Positions 33,451 through 45,095 of a stretch of 64,000 bases of DNA are shown one piece after another; the first letter of the stretch is position 1, and the number at the start of each line of letters is the position of its first letter. Position numbers and translations under genes: made by a program. A model generated the notes under the pieces. The model ran no database searches. It saw only the letters and a list, made by a program, of their open reading frames with translations, and was not told where the DNA came from. The stretch is from Nothopassalora personata. Lineage: Eukaryota; Ascomycota; Dothideomycetes; Mycosphaerellales; Mycosphaerellaceae. Location: contig CM066290.1 of NCBI GenBank assembly GCA_033816765.1, forward strand, positions 1,798,001-1,862,000, given 5' to 3'.

Positions 33451-34854
33451 TCAAAAGTTCTCTATCGTCGTCCCAATGCCTCTACTCTGCGCCAGCCCCA
33501 GCAGTTCATTACCCACGACTACATCCATCAGCCCTAGCCCAACGGACTTGTATATCACATTGCCTCTGGTGAGCCACTCCTTCAACCCACTGTTGTCCTG
33601 CAAATGGCATCCCTCCTCGGACTCTTCACGCTTACCATGAGATCGCTGCTCAGCGTCCCGCTTCAGCATAAACAGCTCTCCCAGCTCAACGACTTGATCC
33701 GGCATAAGTCTTGCTTGCACAACCTCCCCTGCCTCCTTGAGACAGCCGGATACTGTATCCACCAGGATTGCGCCACCCTCCTTCTGACGCTTGTGGATGT
33801 GCTTGTGTTCGTGGTGAGGCGCCACGGCGTATTTGAGGACGTCTGGATGGAGTTCAACCATGCTCGGCTTGTAGGATCCGATGCAGGCGATGTAGCGTCC
33901 TTTCTTCCGACCTTCTGGGTTGGTAAGATATGTCGCTGGAAATAATGGAGAGGTTGAAGGAGTACAGCAGAAGATGATGCTGCTTGCGCGGACGTATTCC
34001 TTGAGGAGACGTTGGTATTCTGTATGCATTGGGGTGAGGAGGTTGACTTTGGTCTTGTTGCTGTACTTCTGGCCAATGTGGTTGACGAAGTCAGGGTCAT
34101 CGGGCTGGGGATTGTATATCCGCATGATGCATTGCCGGGCACTTTCAAAGTTCCTGGTGACGATGTTGAGGTGGTGGATTTCGGGACCGCGCAAGAGTAA
34201 GGCCAGTCGTATGTGCCAGTATGCCTGTCTGCCAGCTCCAAACACTGTCATGTCGTGGACCGAGTGGCGTTTCTTCAACAGCATGGTTGAAACAAGAGCC
34301 GTGCGGAAGGCAGTCAGTTCCTCGGCATTTATCAGAGCTGTAGTGTTGCCTTCTTGATTTAGTAGCGTGAGAGTGCCTTTTACTGTTGTTACTGCGCCAC
34401 CCTCCGAGTGAAGCGGTGTCTTGAGGCTGCGGTCACTTTCTGAAGATGCCGTGGCCTGGAGTGAGGCAGTTGACGAACCCGTATTCGTGCTGGCCATAGA
34501 ATCTTGTCGCCTCGTAGAGCTGACCGAACTTCTCGAGTCACCATCAGAACTCAGACTCATCTTTTCGGCCAAAGCAGGCAAACCGCGAGCATCAGTCGGG
34601 GTTGTGATGTTCAGCACCTTAACGCCCTGCCCGTACATCCCACTAGCAGGCATGAACAGAGTAGTCGAGCCATCTTTTCGTTTCAGTTGGGTGCGTTCAG
34701 GCTGAAAGTCAGAGCAGTAATCGTTCTCATCCGCCGAGGTCGAATACCAATGCAGTGCGTCTGCGAGCGACTGTTGTAGCTCGAGGATGTCATCTTTGTT
34801 GAGTGAGTGCAGAATTCGGCTGACGTCCTGGGTTCCCAAGACCGTGAGCGGCAT
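33451..34854 (-). CDS. Ornithine cyclodeaminase/mu-crystallin family protein
   Basis: A single-exon 467-residue protein. The NAD(P)-binding core is clear: DMTVFGAGRQAYWHIRLALLL with its G-x-G-x-Q loop, then NIVTRNFESARQCIMRIY and SIIFCCTPSTSPLFPATYL. An N-terminal substrate half has FMPASGMYGQGVKVLNITTP, and a last segment has VIYKSVGLGLMDVV. The family includes ornithine cyclodeaminases, ketimine reductases and lysine or alanine dehydrogenases. A Ser/Thr-rich insertion of about 45 residues (around residues 105-150) separates the VLNITTP strand from TVKGTLTLLNQEG, making it longer than the usual ~330-380. The true substrate cannot be read from the sequence. Confidence 0.85.
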   Translation of the reverse strand: MPLTVLGTQDVSRILHSLNKDDILELQQSLADALHWYSTSADENDYCSDFQPERTQLKRKDGSTTLFMPASGMYGQGVKVLNITTPTDARGLPALAEKMSLSSDGDSRSSVSSTRRQDSMASTNTGSSTASLQATASSESDRSLKTPLHSEGGAVTTVKGTLTLLNQEGNTTALINAEELTAFRTALVSTMLLKKRHSVHDMTVFGAGRQAYWHIRLALLLRGPEIHHLNIVTRNFESARQCIMRIYNPQPDDPDFVNHIGQKYSNKTKVNLLTPMHTEYQRLLKEYVRASSIIFCCTPSTSPLFPATYLTNPEGRKKGRYIACIGSYKPSMVELHPDVLKYAVAPHHEHKHIHKRQKEGGAILVDTVSGCLKEAGEVVQARLMPDQVVELGELFMLKRDAEQRSHGKREESEEGCHLQDNSGLKEWLTRGNVIYKSVGLGLMDVVVGNELLGLAQSRGIGTTIENF

Positions 34855-37482
34855 CTTGGATGATCTCGCACTCCAAGCTTCAGCGCGTCGGCGACCCTGG
34901 TTGTACAGGCTGGCTCCTGTGCTGATACGAAGGATTCGCCCAAGGTTCGAGAAGAGGTGCCTGGCTTGAGGAAGGGTTGGGAGAGCCGGGGATTGGAAGT
35001 GCCTTGCTTACATTTGCTTGTTAGAGTCAGCCCCTGCACTCACTTATCTCCTACATCCGAAGGCTCAACAGGACGACAGTAAGAACTTCCAGAAGAAGCT
35101 GTTGTTTGCGTGGTTGGTAAGTGTCAGTAAGCGGCATTGCGTCATAGCTTCGGTCTCGCTCTGAGCAGGCACGATGCGAGCAGCAAGCACCTACATGGCG
35201 TATGGCAAACATCGCATGTTGATGTAGACCGATGCAGTGCTGTAGCAATATCATTTGTCAAGCCGCTCGAGCAGGCGCACTCACAACATGCGTTAGGACA
35301 CTAGGCTGCTACCGCGGCAATTGATGTTCTTAAGAACCAGAACGAAGGGCTGACGATCGTCTTGCAAGATACAATAGAGTCGCCGTCGTCTTGGGCGCCT
35401 TCTGCCTTAGTGGATCACGCGAACAGCGGCGGCAGGAATTCCTCTGAGATCCACACCAACAAGCTGGCTTCGGGAGCCTACAGCACTTGGTCACATCATG
35501 AAGAGTGGCAGTGCTTGCACTCCACTTGGTCCGTGGTTCACGCGCTGGATGTCACACTTGAATCTCAGCGGAGTGGAGGGTGCTACGGCATACTCAGTTG
35601 TCACCGGTAGCGTAAGCTCCGGAATATGGGACCAGGTAGAGGGTCAAACTGGTCCTACGGTGCTGGTATGGTCGCCTCTCTCGCTCGAGGATATAGGTCT
35701 ACAAATGCCATCGCATCGGCCATGGTGGCAGGCCCGTATGTACAAGTGGCGGGCTTCGAAGGTGATATGCAGCTATCGTCTGGCATTAGCAGCAACAAAC
35801 AAAGGGAACATCGTGAGCCATTCACGATAGAGCAGTTGTAGTATCGTCAGAAAGGCACGCCACGTCGTCGGTGGAATGGTCTTGGACCGCATGGCGCGAC
35901 GTTGTCTCCATCTCGGTGGAAGCCTTTGACGACTCGGATGCAGATACATCAGCTGTAAACGCCGTGCGCTGTGAACCTGGCCACATAAACGTCAATGATT
36001 TGACACGTAAGATGTGACCCATGTACAAAAGCTGTCGACAGTGCCATGCTCAGCCGTGCAGTATATCGCGAGGAGGCACGCTCATGCAGGGTCGCGGCAG
36101 GCACAGACAGTGCGTGAGACAATCTGCCCAGTTTGCAGTGTCTGTACTCCTCTCCTTCGCGCTTTGTCGACTTGGTTGCAAGCACAGACTGTCTAGTGCT
36201 CGCGATAGCCTGAAGCACATGAGCGAGCTTGCCCATTGATCGAGTGAGATTGCCGAACCCACTGGCTCAGACCCGGGGCCTCCTGGTGCAGGAATCGGTG
36301 CATTGTTACCAATGTTCTGATGTCCAGCTCTTGAGAGGTGAGGCTTCTGCGCCGTTGGGGCTGATGGCGATTAGAAGGTGACGCGGAAAGCCAGGAGGTC
36401 CGTGCACCGACCAGGAAGTAGCGCAGGCTGAGCCGGCATCCTGGAACCCACGGCCGAGATAAGCAGGATCTAATCTGATTGCGAGATTAAGGCAGCCCGG
36501 CTGTGCCAACCGACCAAATTGTGCCGCTGAGCTCTGCATGTGCTACGATGAAGGGAAGCCAAGTGATGTGTGTAGCTTCAAAGTGGTCGTGTGTAGTTTG
36601 GATGTGATTCTGAAGCATGTGCTTCCCCCGTGTACACATGGATTTGACAAGAATGAATAATGATTCAAGACCGGCAACAGTCTTGGTTTCGGCACAGGCC
36701 GTTGACATTTGACGGACATGTCCGATGTCGGACAAGGTTGTTGAGATGGTCTTGGCTCCGCGCAATGGTGGAAGGCAGGTTAGGGCAGTAGCATCACCGC
36801 GCGAGTGACCCTCAAGGGGTGGGGGCGGCAGTATGCTGATGAGGAAAGATGGTCCCATGAACAGCCAATGCCAGGCGCATGCGTGAAGAAACGATGACGC
36901 GCTAGACGTCGAATGCTGAAAGCCGATCTGGGAAAAAGAATCCGTCCTCGGCCATCATTCAACGAGGCCCAGGCCGGATCAGAGTGCTCTTCGTAATTCT
37001 CCGCTCTCCTGCGATGGCTTACGTTCCCTCGCGACAACACACCATTCAAAGAACACCGTCTTCTGAAAGCACTGCCACACGCTCGACCTTGTCATTGTTT
37101 GCTACACCCCTAGGCGAGTCCTTTGTACGGTGGCGTTGTGCGGCTCCTCGTTCGGCACTGACTTATCAGATCCGACACTTATCGATTCCCACCCACGACG
37201 TGCTGTGCTGCTTGGTGAGTGCGCCCCGCCCACACATCCCGTTACTGCACCCCGATGGAGAGAGAGGAGATGGAATGCGCAACACGCGTGTGCTTGCCCG
37301 CCGTCGCCTATGGCCAACTGCCGCCAACACTGCTGCATCTGTAGAGTAGTTGGTAGTGTCAGAGGGAGGTAACGCGGCACTTCGATTCGGGTAGTTTGGT
37401 GGCTGCCGCAATGCTCTGACAATTCCTCAGAATGCACCGTCCCACCCAGTGGCACCTGACTCGCCTCCAATAGCCCGCCGAC
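34855..37482. other. Long intergenic region with an uncalled coding-like patch
   Basis: About 2.6 kb between the divergent OCD-like and reductase-like genes. At 35362-35841 two overlapping plus frames have protein-like stretches (VEGATAYSVVTGSVSSGIWD and IASAMVAGPYVQVAGFEGDM), but the frames disagree and no start, splice pattern or family is evident. It may be a decayed gene. The rest shows nothing. Confidence 0.4.
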
Positions 37483-39642
37483 ATGTCGACTCTACAAAAG
37501 CATGGCGTCCGACGACACTCGTTCTCATCCTTCGGCGCCCGCCACAAGAGACATACGAATATTCCATACAGCGCCACGAGCCATCCCGACAACCCGATAC
37601 CCATCGAGCCGCTTCGGAGCAACGACATGAGCCTACCCATCGACGCCCAGATCAGATTGAGCAATCTCAGCGCCATGGCCAAAGCAGGTCCGCGGTCGAG
37701 TAATGATAGCATCGCTGGCTTCAGCGACGATCCCAGTACCAGCGACTCAGATGCGCCCTCCACCCCAGCGACCGAGGCCACAGACATTGTCGATGTGCCC
37801 GTTGACAGCATGAAGCAACTCACACTCGAGCAGCCCTCGAAGCCACCGCGAAAGAGACGAGCCAGCACAACGTATGCGTCCAATGTGGATGACATAAGAC
37901 GACTCATTGGTTCCGGCGGTGGTACCAAGTTCTTCCCAAAGTACTGCTGCGGCGAAGGATGTTGCATGATCGAGTCGCTACCGCTGCACACGGACGATGT
38001 CGCATTTGCTCCCATTATCACACCCAGCAATGATGCGTACCGATTCTTGAACCTGGACCTTCGCTCGTTATCGCTGGACACGGATCTCACCAAAGTTATC
38101 GAACTTCCGGAACAAAAGATTTCGTTTGGCACCATCAGGCGGCAGTCCATCAGCGAGAAGTTCCCACAGGAAGCAATGCACAAGCACGACGCTGCCGAGG
38201 TCCAGGAATACCCGCCAGAGTACATGAAACCACATCCGCCATACAATATATTCAATGCTCCGCTCTATGCTGCTCGTGAGCTCACAAAACCAGGTGCAGA
38301 AAAGCGGACCTACCATTTCGACATCGATGTTACAGACTATCCTGAGGAAGGTGGCGTGGACTTCAAGGTTGGTGGCGCTGTGGGAGTCTGTCCACCAAAT
38401 GATCCTGTCGTGGTCGAAGACATAATGGATCAGTTGGGCATCCCGCGATTCTCTCGCGACAAAGCCATCCGACTGCATACCACTGGAGGGCGTTGGCCGA
38501 CCATATGGGGCGACGAAGAAGCCAGAGAACTTGTGACGACTCGAAGAGAAATTCTAACGTGGACTGTCGACATATCATCCACAGCGCCCACCAAGCCGCT
38601 TTTGAGAGTGCTAGCAGAGTACGCTGCCGATCCGAACGAGAAGAAGATTCTTGAGTATATGTGCAGTGCACAAGGCCAAGCGACCTTCTGTGATTTACGG
38701 ACCGGACCACATATCACTCTCCAGCAACTACTACACGCCTTCCCCTCGTCAAAGCCACCACTCGAGACACTGTGCACCGTACTGACACAGTTGATGCCAC
38801 GGTTCTACTCGCTGTCGAACGACCCACACGTGTCGTCAGCTAGAGAAGGACTCGCCGGTCGCCGATTGATTGAAGTCGCAGTCACGGTACATGAGACCGA
38901 CAACTTCAAGGACAAGACGCGGTCTGGTGTGGGGTCTGGCTTTTTGGAGCGTCTGGCGAAGCGCTTTATCGAGGCTGACGAGAACGGTCAGAAAGAAGCC
39001 GAGGCCAAGGGTTTCTGCCTGCAACCTGGTGTCGCTGGGAGGAAGCTCAATCTTCACGTACCCATGTTCCGAGGCTTGATGGCCAACCCACTCTCGAAGG
39101 AGTTCATCAGCGACGGTCCAATGGTTCTGATCGGTGCTGGCGTTGGCATGGCGCCGTTCCGAGGCTTCATCCTCAATCGCCTGAAGAACGCCAACTGCGC
39201 CAACAAGATCTGGCTCATCCAGGGCATTCGTGACAGCATGTTGGACGAGATCTACCGGGGCGAACTCGGCGATCACGAACAAGACATCAAGAAGGTGGTT
39301 CAGTCACGGGCACCCCTGCCGCCCGTGGCCGAAGACGAGGCTGGTGTTGTCGAGCAGTCTGACGACAACAAACCATCTCTCGTGACCGACCCAAAGAAGA
39401 AGGAGAAGGTGGCCAAGTACGTACAAGACGAAGTCCGGCACCAAGCAGACGTAGTATGGTTCGTCATCAACTCTATCGATGGTCGCATCTTCGTCTGCGG
39501 CTCTAGTAAGGGCATGGGCGAAGGTGTCGAGGCGGCACTGATCGACGTTGCTATGGACAAGGGCAATCTGGACCACGAGACTGCTAAGCAGTTCTGGGAG
39601 AGCAAGAAGACTGCTGGTCAATACATCGCCGAGACATGGTGA
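37483..39642 (+). CDS. P450-reductase-like FAD/NADPH protein lacking FMN domain
   Basis: A single-exon 719-residue protein. The last ~480 residues match the FAD/NADPH half of the NADPH-P450 reductase family. They include RTYHFDIDVTDYP, VGVCPPNDPVVVEDIM, the flavin motif PRFYSLSNDPHVSS (near residue 440), the NADPH loop LIGAGVGMAPFRGFILNR (near 547), VFVCGSSKGMGEGVEAAL and a C-terminal IAETW ending in Trp. The usual N-terminal flavodoxin (FMN) domain is absent. In its place are ~150 disordered, Arg/Ser/Pro-rich residues and a Cys cluster CCGEGCC near residue 152. It therefore cannot shuttle electrons through its own FMN and may need another partner, or the Cys cluster may take part. Soluble, with no membrane helix. 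Confidence 0.85.
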   Translation: MSTLQKHGVRRHSFSSFGARHKRHTNIPYSATSHPDNPIPIEPLRSNDMSLPIDAQIRLSNLSAMAKAGPRSSNDSIAGFSDDPSTSDSDAPSTPATEATDIVDVPVDSMKQLTLEQPSKPPRKRRASTTYASNVDDIRRLIGSGGGTKFFPKYCCGEGCCMIESLPLHTDDVAFAPIITPSNDAYRFLNLDLRSLSLDTDLTKVIELPEQKISFGTIRRQSISEKFPQEAMHKHDAAEVQEYPPEYMKPHPPYNIFNAPLYAARELTKPGAEKRTYHFDIDVTDYPEEGGVDFKVGGAVGVCPPNDPVVVEDIMDQLGIPRFSRDKAIRLHTTGGRWPTIWGDEEARELVTTRREILTWTVDISSTAPTKPLLRVLAEYAADPNEKKILEYMCSAQGQATFCDLRTGPHITLQQLLHAFPSSKPPLETLCTVLTQLMPRFYSLSNDPHVSSAREGLAGRRLIEVAVTVHETDNFKDKTRSGVGSGFLERLAKRFIEADENGQKEAEAKGFCLQPGVAGRKLNLHVPMFRGLMANPLSKEFISDGPMVLIGAGVGMAPFRGFILNRLKNANCANKIWLIQGIRDSMLDEIYRGELGDHEQDIKKVVQSRAPLPPVAEDEAGVVEQSDDNKPSLVTDPKKKEKVAKYVQDEVRHQADVVWFVINSIDGRIFVCGSSKGMGEGVEAALIDVAMDKGNLDHETAKQFWESKKTAGQYIAETW

Positions 39643-40339
39643 TGATCTGGATCTACGGATTTACTGTTTGTTTTTTTGTATTCATCTGCTGGTGACAACT
39701 GTACAGATCGTTTAGCGGCAACGCAAGCACTTCCTGGGATGGCGCAAGACTGCACGCGATGAGGGTGCAAATTGGGAGGCAAGGTTTCATCCTTCAACAG
39801 TGGGTTAAGGATTGATAGCGTTCTCGCGAGCAGATGCTTTCCGGTCTAGGTCATTTGTACATATTGAGAATCAACCTTGGATTAGAAGCAAAAAGATGAT
39901 GATATCCTGCCTCGCTTCATGAGTGTATACACTGTCGTTAATATAGCCATTCGTACGACTGTACAGGATCCAATTCATCAACATCATCGATCGGTCCCTT
40001 GGCTCCCGGATACTCATACCCAGGCGAAAAGAGGCACATGCAACTAGCGTCATTATGATCATGCACGTGTGTTACCACGCATCACGTTCACAGTCACGAT
40101 ACGGCAGCAAGCAAGGCAAGGCAACATGCAGCATGCTATGCTACACTGCATGAGACCATTCTCCAGAGACACCTTCTACTCTATCAATCAGCTTCAACAA
40201 TCGCATAGACCACCATCATCCAGCGGAATCGCAGCACGACCCTCAACCAACAAATTTAGAGATCCCCCCCCCAACCACCAGAATAGGAAAGTCACACAAA
40301 GCACACGTGTGTTCCACGCCATCGCAACGAGATCCCGCA
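39643..40339. other. Intergenic, no supported gene
   Basis: About 700 bases between two plus-strand genes. A C run lies at 40264-40272 just before the coiled-coil gene. Frames here lack motifs. Confidence 0.5.
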
Positions 40340-40843
40340 ATGTCGGACCTGCCTCGCTCAGACTCGGAATTCCAACACCACGACCGCCTCGAAAGCGCTT
40401 CTCCCGTAATGGAAAAATACACCTATAACCACGACCACGACCCGCTCCAGACCTCCGAGTCCATCGAAGCACACCTCGCCGACCTGGATCGCAGGGTCCA
40501 GTCTCTCCTGCAAGAAGTCAACGCCGCCCGGGAAAATGCGTCTAGCCTGCTGGACGTGGCTCGCAGTGCACGGGAGGATGGTGGCGCGCCGGAGAGGTTG
40601 AAGTGGGCAAAGAGGGAGCATGAACGACTTGATGAGGAGACGGCGAGAGTGGGGAGGGTGTATAGGGGCCTTGTGGAAGAGAGTCTGGAGATCAGGTGTC
40701 AGGTTGATATGGGGGATTCGAAGGTTATGGCGCATATCAATGTGGAAGAGGACACGGTTGGAGAGTTGCGGGTGAGGCTCGAGGGTTTGGAGGCTGAGGT
40801 GAGGAGGGTTGGAGAGGTGGTGGTGGATGGAGGGGAGGGTTGA
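40340..40843 (+). CDS. Small coiled-coil hypothetical protein
   Basis: A single-exon 167-residue protein starting MSDLPRSDSEFQHHD. The middle and C-terminal parts are dense in Glu, Arg and Leu with heptad-like spacing (ADLDRRVQSLLQEVNAARENA, EELRVRLEGLEAEVRRVGEV), so it is mostly helical and likely forms a coiled coil. An earlier in-frame Met at 40307 exists but sits before a less protein-like stretch. No family recognised. It is convergent with RRP45, and a role cannot be inferred from that. Confidence 0.65.
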   Translation: MSDLPRSDSEFQHHDRLESASPVMEKYTYNHDHDPLQTSESIEAHLADLDRRVQSLLQEVNAARENASSLLDVARSAREDGGAPERLKWAKREHERLDEETARVGRVYRGLVEESLEIRCQVDMGDSKVMAHINVEEDTVGELRVRLEGLEAEVRRVGEVVVDGGEG

Positions 40844-41167
40844 GTTGGTGAGGGTGAGACTGGTCTGTTGCATTTCTGGTTGAGGTTGATTGCTGCTGTG
40901 TTCCAGTCCATGTCTTCTGGACCGCTGCAGTGGCGCAGAGACGAGCTGTGGGGCACACAGTATCGGCATCTTTCCGGCAAGCTGGCCTGGTCATTTCCTT
41001 GGTTCTTCGCTCCTGGTGTCTGTCAATGCTTGAGAGCATCAAGTCGTGTTTTTTCCTTTGGCTGTTTTGGTTCTCCATCAAGATCGAGTCCAATAGCTGG
41101 GCGGGTGGCACTGCAGCTCCGCATCACACGGACGTGGCCAGGCGCGCTCTTTTGTATCGGCACAGCT
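40844..41167. other. Convergent 3' region, no gene
   Basis: 324 bases between the coiled-coil gene and RRP45, which face each other. Frames here are shadows of neither gene and show no motif. Confidence 0.5.
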
Positions 41168-42166
41168 TCATCCAATAGGTTGCTGTTGCGGCCTCTCATT
41201 CTCTGCGCTCAACTCTGCCATCAGTCCCCCCTCGTTCCTCTCCTTCTCATCTTCTTCGAGCTTCGCCTTGATCAGCTTGTCCAACGTCTTCGCCTTCTCC
41301 AGTGCCATATTTGTGCAAGTCAGGATGCTCAGCCCATCGACGGGTGTGCCGCCGTACTTGGCAATCTGGCAGACCTCGCCGAAGCGATTGACACTGATGA
41401 TGATCTCGCCTTCTCTGCACTGCTCTTCCAGTAAAGTTGCATCGTGCACCATGATCTCGCCAGCCTCATAGTATGATGTGGTGATGCAGAATGGCTGGTG
41501 CTGCATCTGTAGCTTGACAGGCTCTCGCTCTCGTGGTCCGTAGACGGTGACTTGTTCGCCATGGATCTCGTGGTCAGGTCGTCGGAAGTGCATCAACGCT
41601 GCTAGCAGAGCAATGCAGGCGACATCTACAATGTTTCCATCGTGGTCGAGGACGTGGACGTCGGCGCGAATGTGCCAGCACTTGGAGCCGGCAATGATGC
41701 ACAAGCTCTCGGTGTCGAGTGCGCCAGATCGTCGTATCGTCCTCTCCAGAATGCGTGACAGCAGGACCTCGGTCTGGTCTTGTCTGCGACATCAGTCAGT
41801 CCATTCACGACACGACGGTAGAAGGATGCATGCACAGGTATACAATCCGAACGAGACGGTCGGTATACTGTTCTTCACCTACCGGCCTACTTCGAATGCT
41901 GGACTGGCTATGGGACTCAGTTCGGTGGAGATGGTGAAGACGCCGTCGAACTTCCTGTCTGGGTAGGGCGTCACGACGTCGGCCGAGATGTTGACCATTA
42001 CTCTCGTCTTGCCCACCCGCACATCTGCGACGCCATATTCCTCTCCAAACGCCAGCTGCACGTCGCGGAACTGGTCAAAAGCACGTCCATCGAGTCGCAC
42101 ATTCTCGCGCAGTCCAGTGAGTAAGAACTGGCGCTCATTGTTGGACGCATCTGCTTCGCGCGGCAT
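41168..42166 (-). CDS. RRP45: Exosome core subunit RRP45 (RNase PH-like)
   Basis: Two exons on the minus strand, 42166-41883 and 41783-41168, give 299 residues; the join restores EVGRQDQTEVLLSRILERTI. RRP45 is one of six RNase PH-like ring proteins of the eukaryotic exosome, which degrades and trims RNA 3' ends in nucleus and cytoplasm. Family marks: SNNERQFLLTGLRENVRLDGR at the start, ALDTESLCIIAGSKCWHIRA with VHVLDHDGNIVDVACIALLA in the first RNase PH half, and EEQCREGEIIISVNRFGEVC in the second. The ring subunit is not catalytic in fungi. The last ~40 residues are a charged helix that probably contacts other subunits. Confidence 0.93.
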
Positions 42167-43008
42167 TGTGCTCTTACTGCCAGGACACTACCGTATTGTC
42201 ATGGCGGCTGACACGTGTCGTTGGAATGAGTATGCTAGCATCTGTGGCATCCTAGAACTACTCCCAGACCATTTTCAACGCTGCTGACTAACACGGCTTG
42301 TCGTCAAACCCTTTGGACCTTCTCAAACATCACTCCTGTCTGATCACGCATCCTGCTACCCTCAACACCACCATCTTAAGCGCTTCCCCGAGCTTATTGG
42401 GCGTCTTATACACCGACGTGACCACGATGCTTCCTCATCAACCTGTAGCGTGGCGGCCACTCCGCTCCACACCAGACTCCTGGCGACCACAGACAGAACC
42501 CATACTGGGGCGGATCGCAGACCGCATCTTGGCAGTGGTGCTCGTCCTGGACCGTCGAAACGATATGCTGATGCCCGTTGTTCATCTTCCAGCTGCTAAT
42601 GATGGATTTCCGCGCCAACTGCAGCGGCATATGAAGAAAAACACTCAGCCATCACGCATAACGCCACCTTGACTCGCGTTGCACGAGTGCCTGCAGTTCC
42701 CGTCCAGTGCCCTGAGCGGATCCGCACCCAGAACGAGTCAGCACAGGCACAATCATGCTACTACGCGTGCTAGATGCTGCAGATCTGAAAGTTAATGCAC
42801 TCCTCCTAGTGCGTTTCCATTTTGTAGTAGTGTCCGCCGCGATGTGGCGACGCTTGAGGTAGTCCAACGGTACAGGTAGAAGTAGGACAGCGAAAGCGCC
42901 CTCGTATGCTTCGTATGCTCAAGCTCTCGCGAACAACTCCAAGTGTTGCTGATCTCCTTGTTCGCAAGCTGGGCGCTTCGAGCTTGGTCCTAACTGCGGC
43001 TTATCGAC
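42167..43008. other. Intergenic between RRP45 and receptor gene
   Basis: About 840 bases, divergent. A plus frame of about 124 codons at 42298-42672 shows no motif and has no clear ATG context. Nothing else is supported. Confidence 0.45.
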
Positions 43009-45095
43009 ATGAGGCTTTTTCTGCTCAACTCTACCTCGCTCACTTTGCTGCTACTTATTCGGATCACCTACGCCGCAGAAGTGATACCCTTGGAGATACT
43101 GCACCCGGAAGAGGTCATCACTACTAGACAGACAGATGACATATCACCTTGCGTGGTAAGCACCCAAAATCTGGACTGTATTGAAGGTTCCGCCACTGAT
43201 GCTACTCCCAGACTCAATGCTTCCTCAAGACATTCCCGCAGTTCGACTGTCCAGACCTGACAAGATGCATCTGCACCAACAAACCACTGCAAGATGCACT
43301 AGCTGCCTGTGCTATCGAATCGAAATGCCCCATTGAAGACTTGCTAAAGAGCAAGAAGGTCCAAGCTGGCCTTTGTGGAGAACCTGTTAGAGATCGATCC
43401 ATGACATTCTTCGTCACGGCAACGATACTATTCGTACTGGCCGTTGCTTGTACTACTTTAAGAGCGGTCAGTCGAGGTCGATCTTTTGGCGGCGCTGGCT
43501 ACGGGTGGGACGACTGGACGCTCTTCATTTGCTGCGTCCCAATGCTTGGCCTAACCGTGACTGGCTATTTGGAGGTTCACTATGGCCTTGGTCGAGACAC
43601 TTGGGATCTTTCAATCGACAACCTGGAGACGTGTCTCATGGTGGGTTGAGAACCCCTTCACTGAGGTCGTTCTTACTAACCATCGACATAGCTGTTCTAC
43701 GTAGGAAACACGTTCTACGCGCCTGTCGTGTTTGGAACTAAGGTCTCCTTCGTGCTGCTGTACATTCGTATCTGGAATGACAGTGTCGGGTTTCGGCGAA
43801 TATGCTACATCGTCATGGCACTTCTCGTAGTGGCATTGATTGGCTTCGAGTTCTCGACAATCTTCCTCTGCACGCCAATCGATTACACATGGAGAGCTAT
43901 CAGGGGCGTGGAAGGACATTGCATTCATCGACAGGCTCAGCTGTATACCAGCTCTTCGACTAATGTAGCGCTAGACCTTGTCGTGCTCCTCCTCCCAGTC
44001 CCTAGAATCCTTGGCCTAAACATGGACCCGAGGAGAAAGATAGGACTCCTTTTCACTTTCGTGGTCGGCTTCGCTGCCACCGGTGCCAGCTTGACGCAGT
44101 TGTACTTCCTGGTCACGAAGCTCAGCGACACCCAAAATCCTACCTGGGACTTCTTCGACATCGGAATATGGCGTATCACCGAAATGTACCTGTCGATCAT
44201 TTGCTGTTGCATGCCAATGATGGCCGGGCTGGGCATGCGAGGGTGGAAGAGGGTCGCCAGTTGGTCAAGCCTGCCATCCTCAGTCCACTATTTCTTGGAG
44301 AAGAGCTTTGGAAGCAGCAGTAGTAGAAGCAAGACCGGTACCACAGGCACTGCAAGGAGTGGTGTTAGTCTGAGTGCGGGTGCTGCAGGTTTTGACGATG
44401 GCCGTTGGCAGCACTTGGCAGCTCAAGAGACGGAGCTGGGTGTGGTTGACACGAAGCGACCTCCTACTGCACAACTGGAGACATCGAAAGGATATCTCCA
44501 GATAGCGGACAGGAAGAGGGAGATCGCCGCTGCAAAGATTCAGGAGAATGCCATGCTGGATAGGGATTCTTTTGCTGAGCGCGACTTGCAACCGCCTGAA
44601 GACATTATGATCAAGCCCGCCGTCGTGCGGAGCGGATCGGACAAGTCCGACTCTTGGTTCAAAGGAGGCCCGAACAGAACACCACGACCACCACAGCTGC
44701 GAAACCTTCGGACGACAGTGACTTCGCTGTCTCCACCTCTGTCGCCAACGGATGAGAGGCCGCCAGAGATTCACCGTAAGAGAGTCTCGCCGAAGTCATG
44801 GTACCCTCCCGAGTCGTGCGCGAGCAGTAACGATTCAGACACTTCGCCGAGTTCGCCTGGCGACCAATCTTGGTCGTGGACTGAAACAGAAGCATCGCGC
44901 AAGCGGTGGTCACCTTTGGACAGCGGAATGAGGAGACCACCAGCACTACGACAGAACAGTCATCCTCTGCGATCAAATGGCATGTCGGAGGTCTTCATAG
45001 AGGATCGAAGACCGCCACTAGAAGTGCAAAGTTCGTACGAGCGAAGAGCCTTGCCTAGTATTCCGGCCAAGGCGAAGGCTCGGCTGGGAATATGA
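43009..45095 (+). CDS. CFEM-domain seven-helix receptor (Pth11-like)
   Basis: Exons 43009-43155, 43212-43640 and 43692-45095 give 659 residues. A signal peptide (MRLFLLNSTSLTLLLLIRITYA) is followed by a CFEM domain with its eight cysteines spread across SPCV, TQCFLKTFPQFDC, LTRCIC, AACAIESKC and GLCGE. Then come seven membrane helices of the fungal rhodopsin-like/Pth11 group (FFVTATILFVLAVAC through TEMYLSIICCCMPMMAGLG), and a ~270-residue Ser/Pro/Arg-rich cytoplasmic tail. Such receptors sense surfaces, hosts or nutrients at the plasma membrane; Pth11 of the rice blast fungus is the best known. The second intron uses a GTGGGT donor. The ligand cannot be inferred. Confidence 0.9.
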
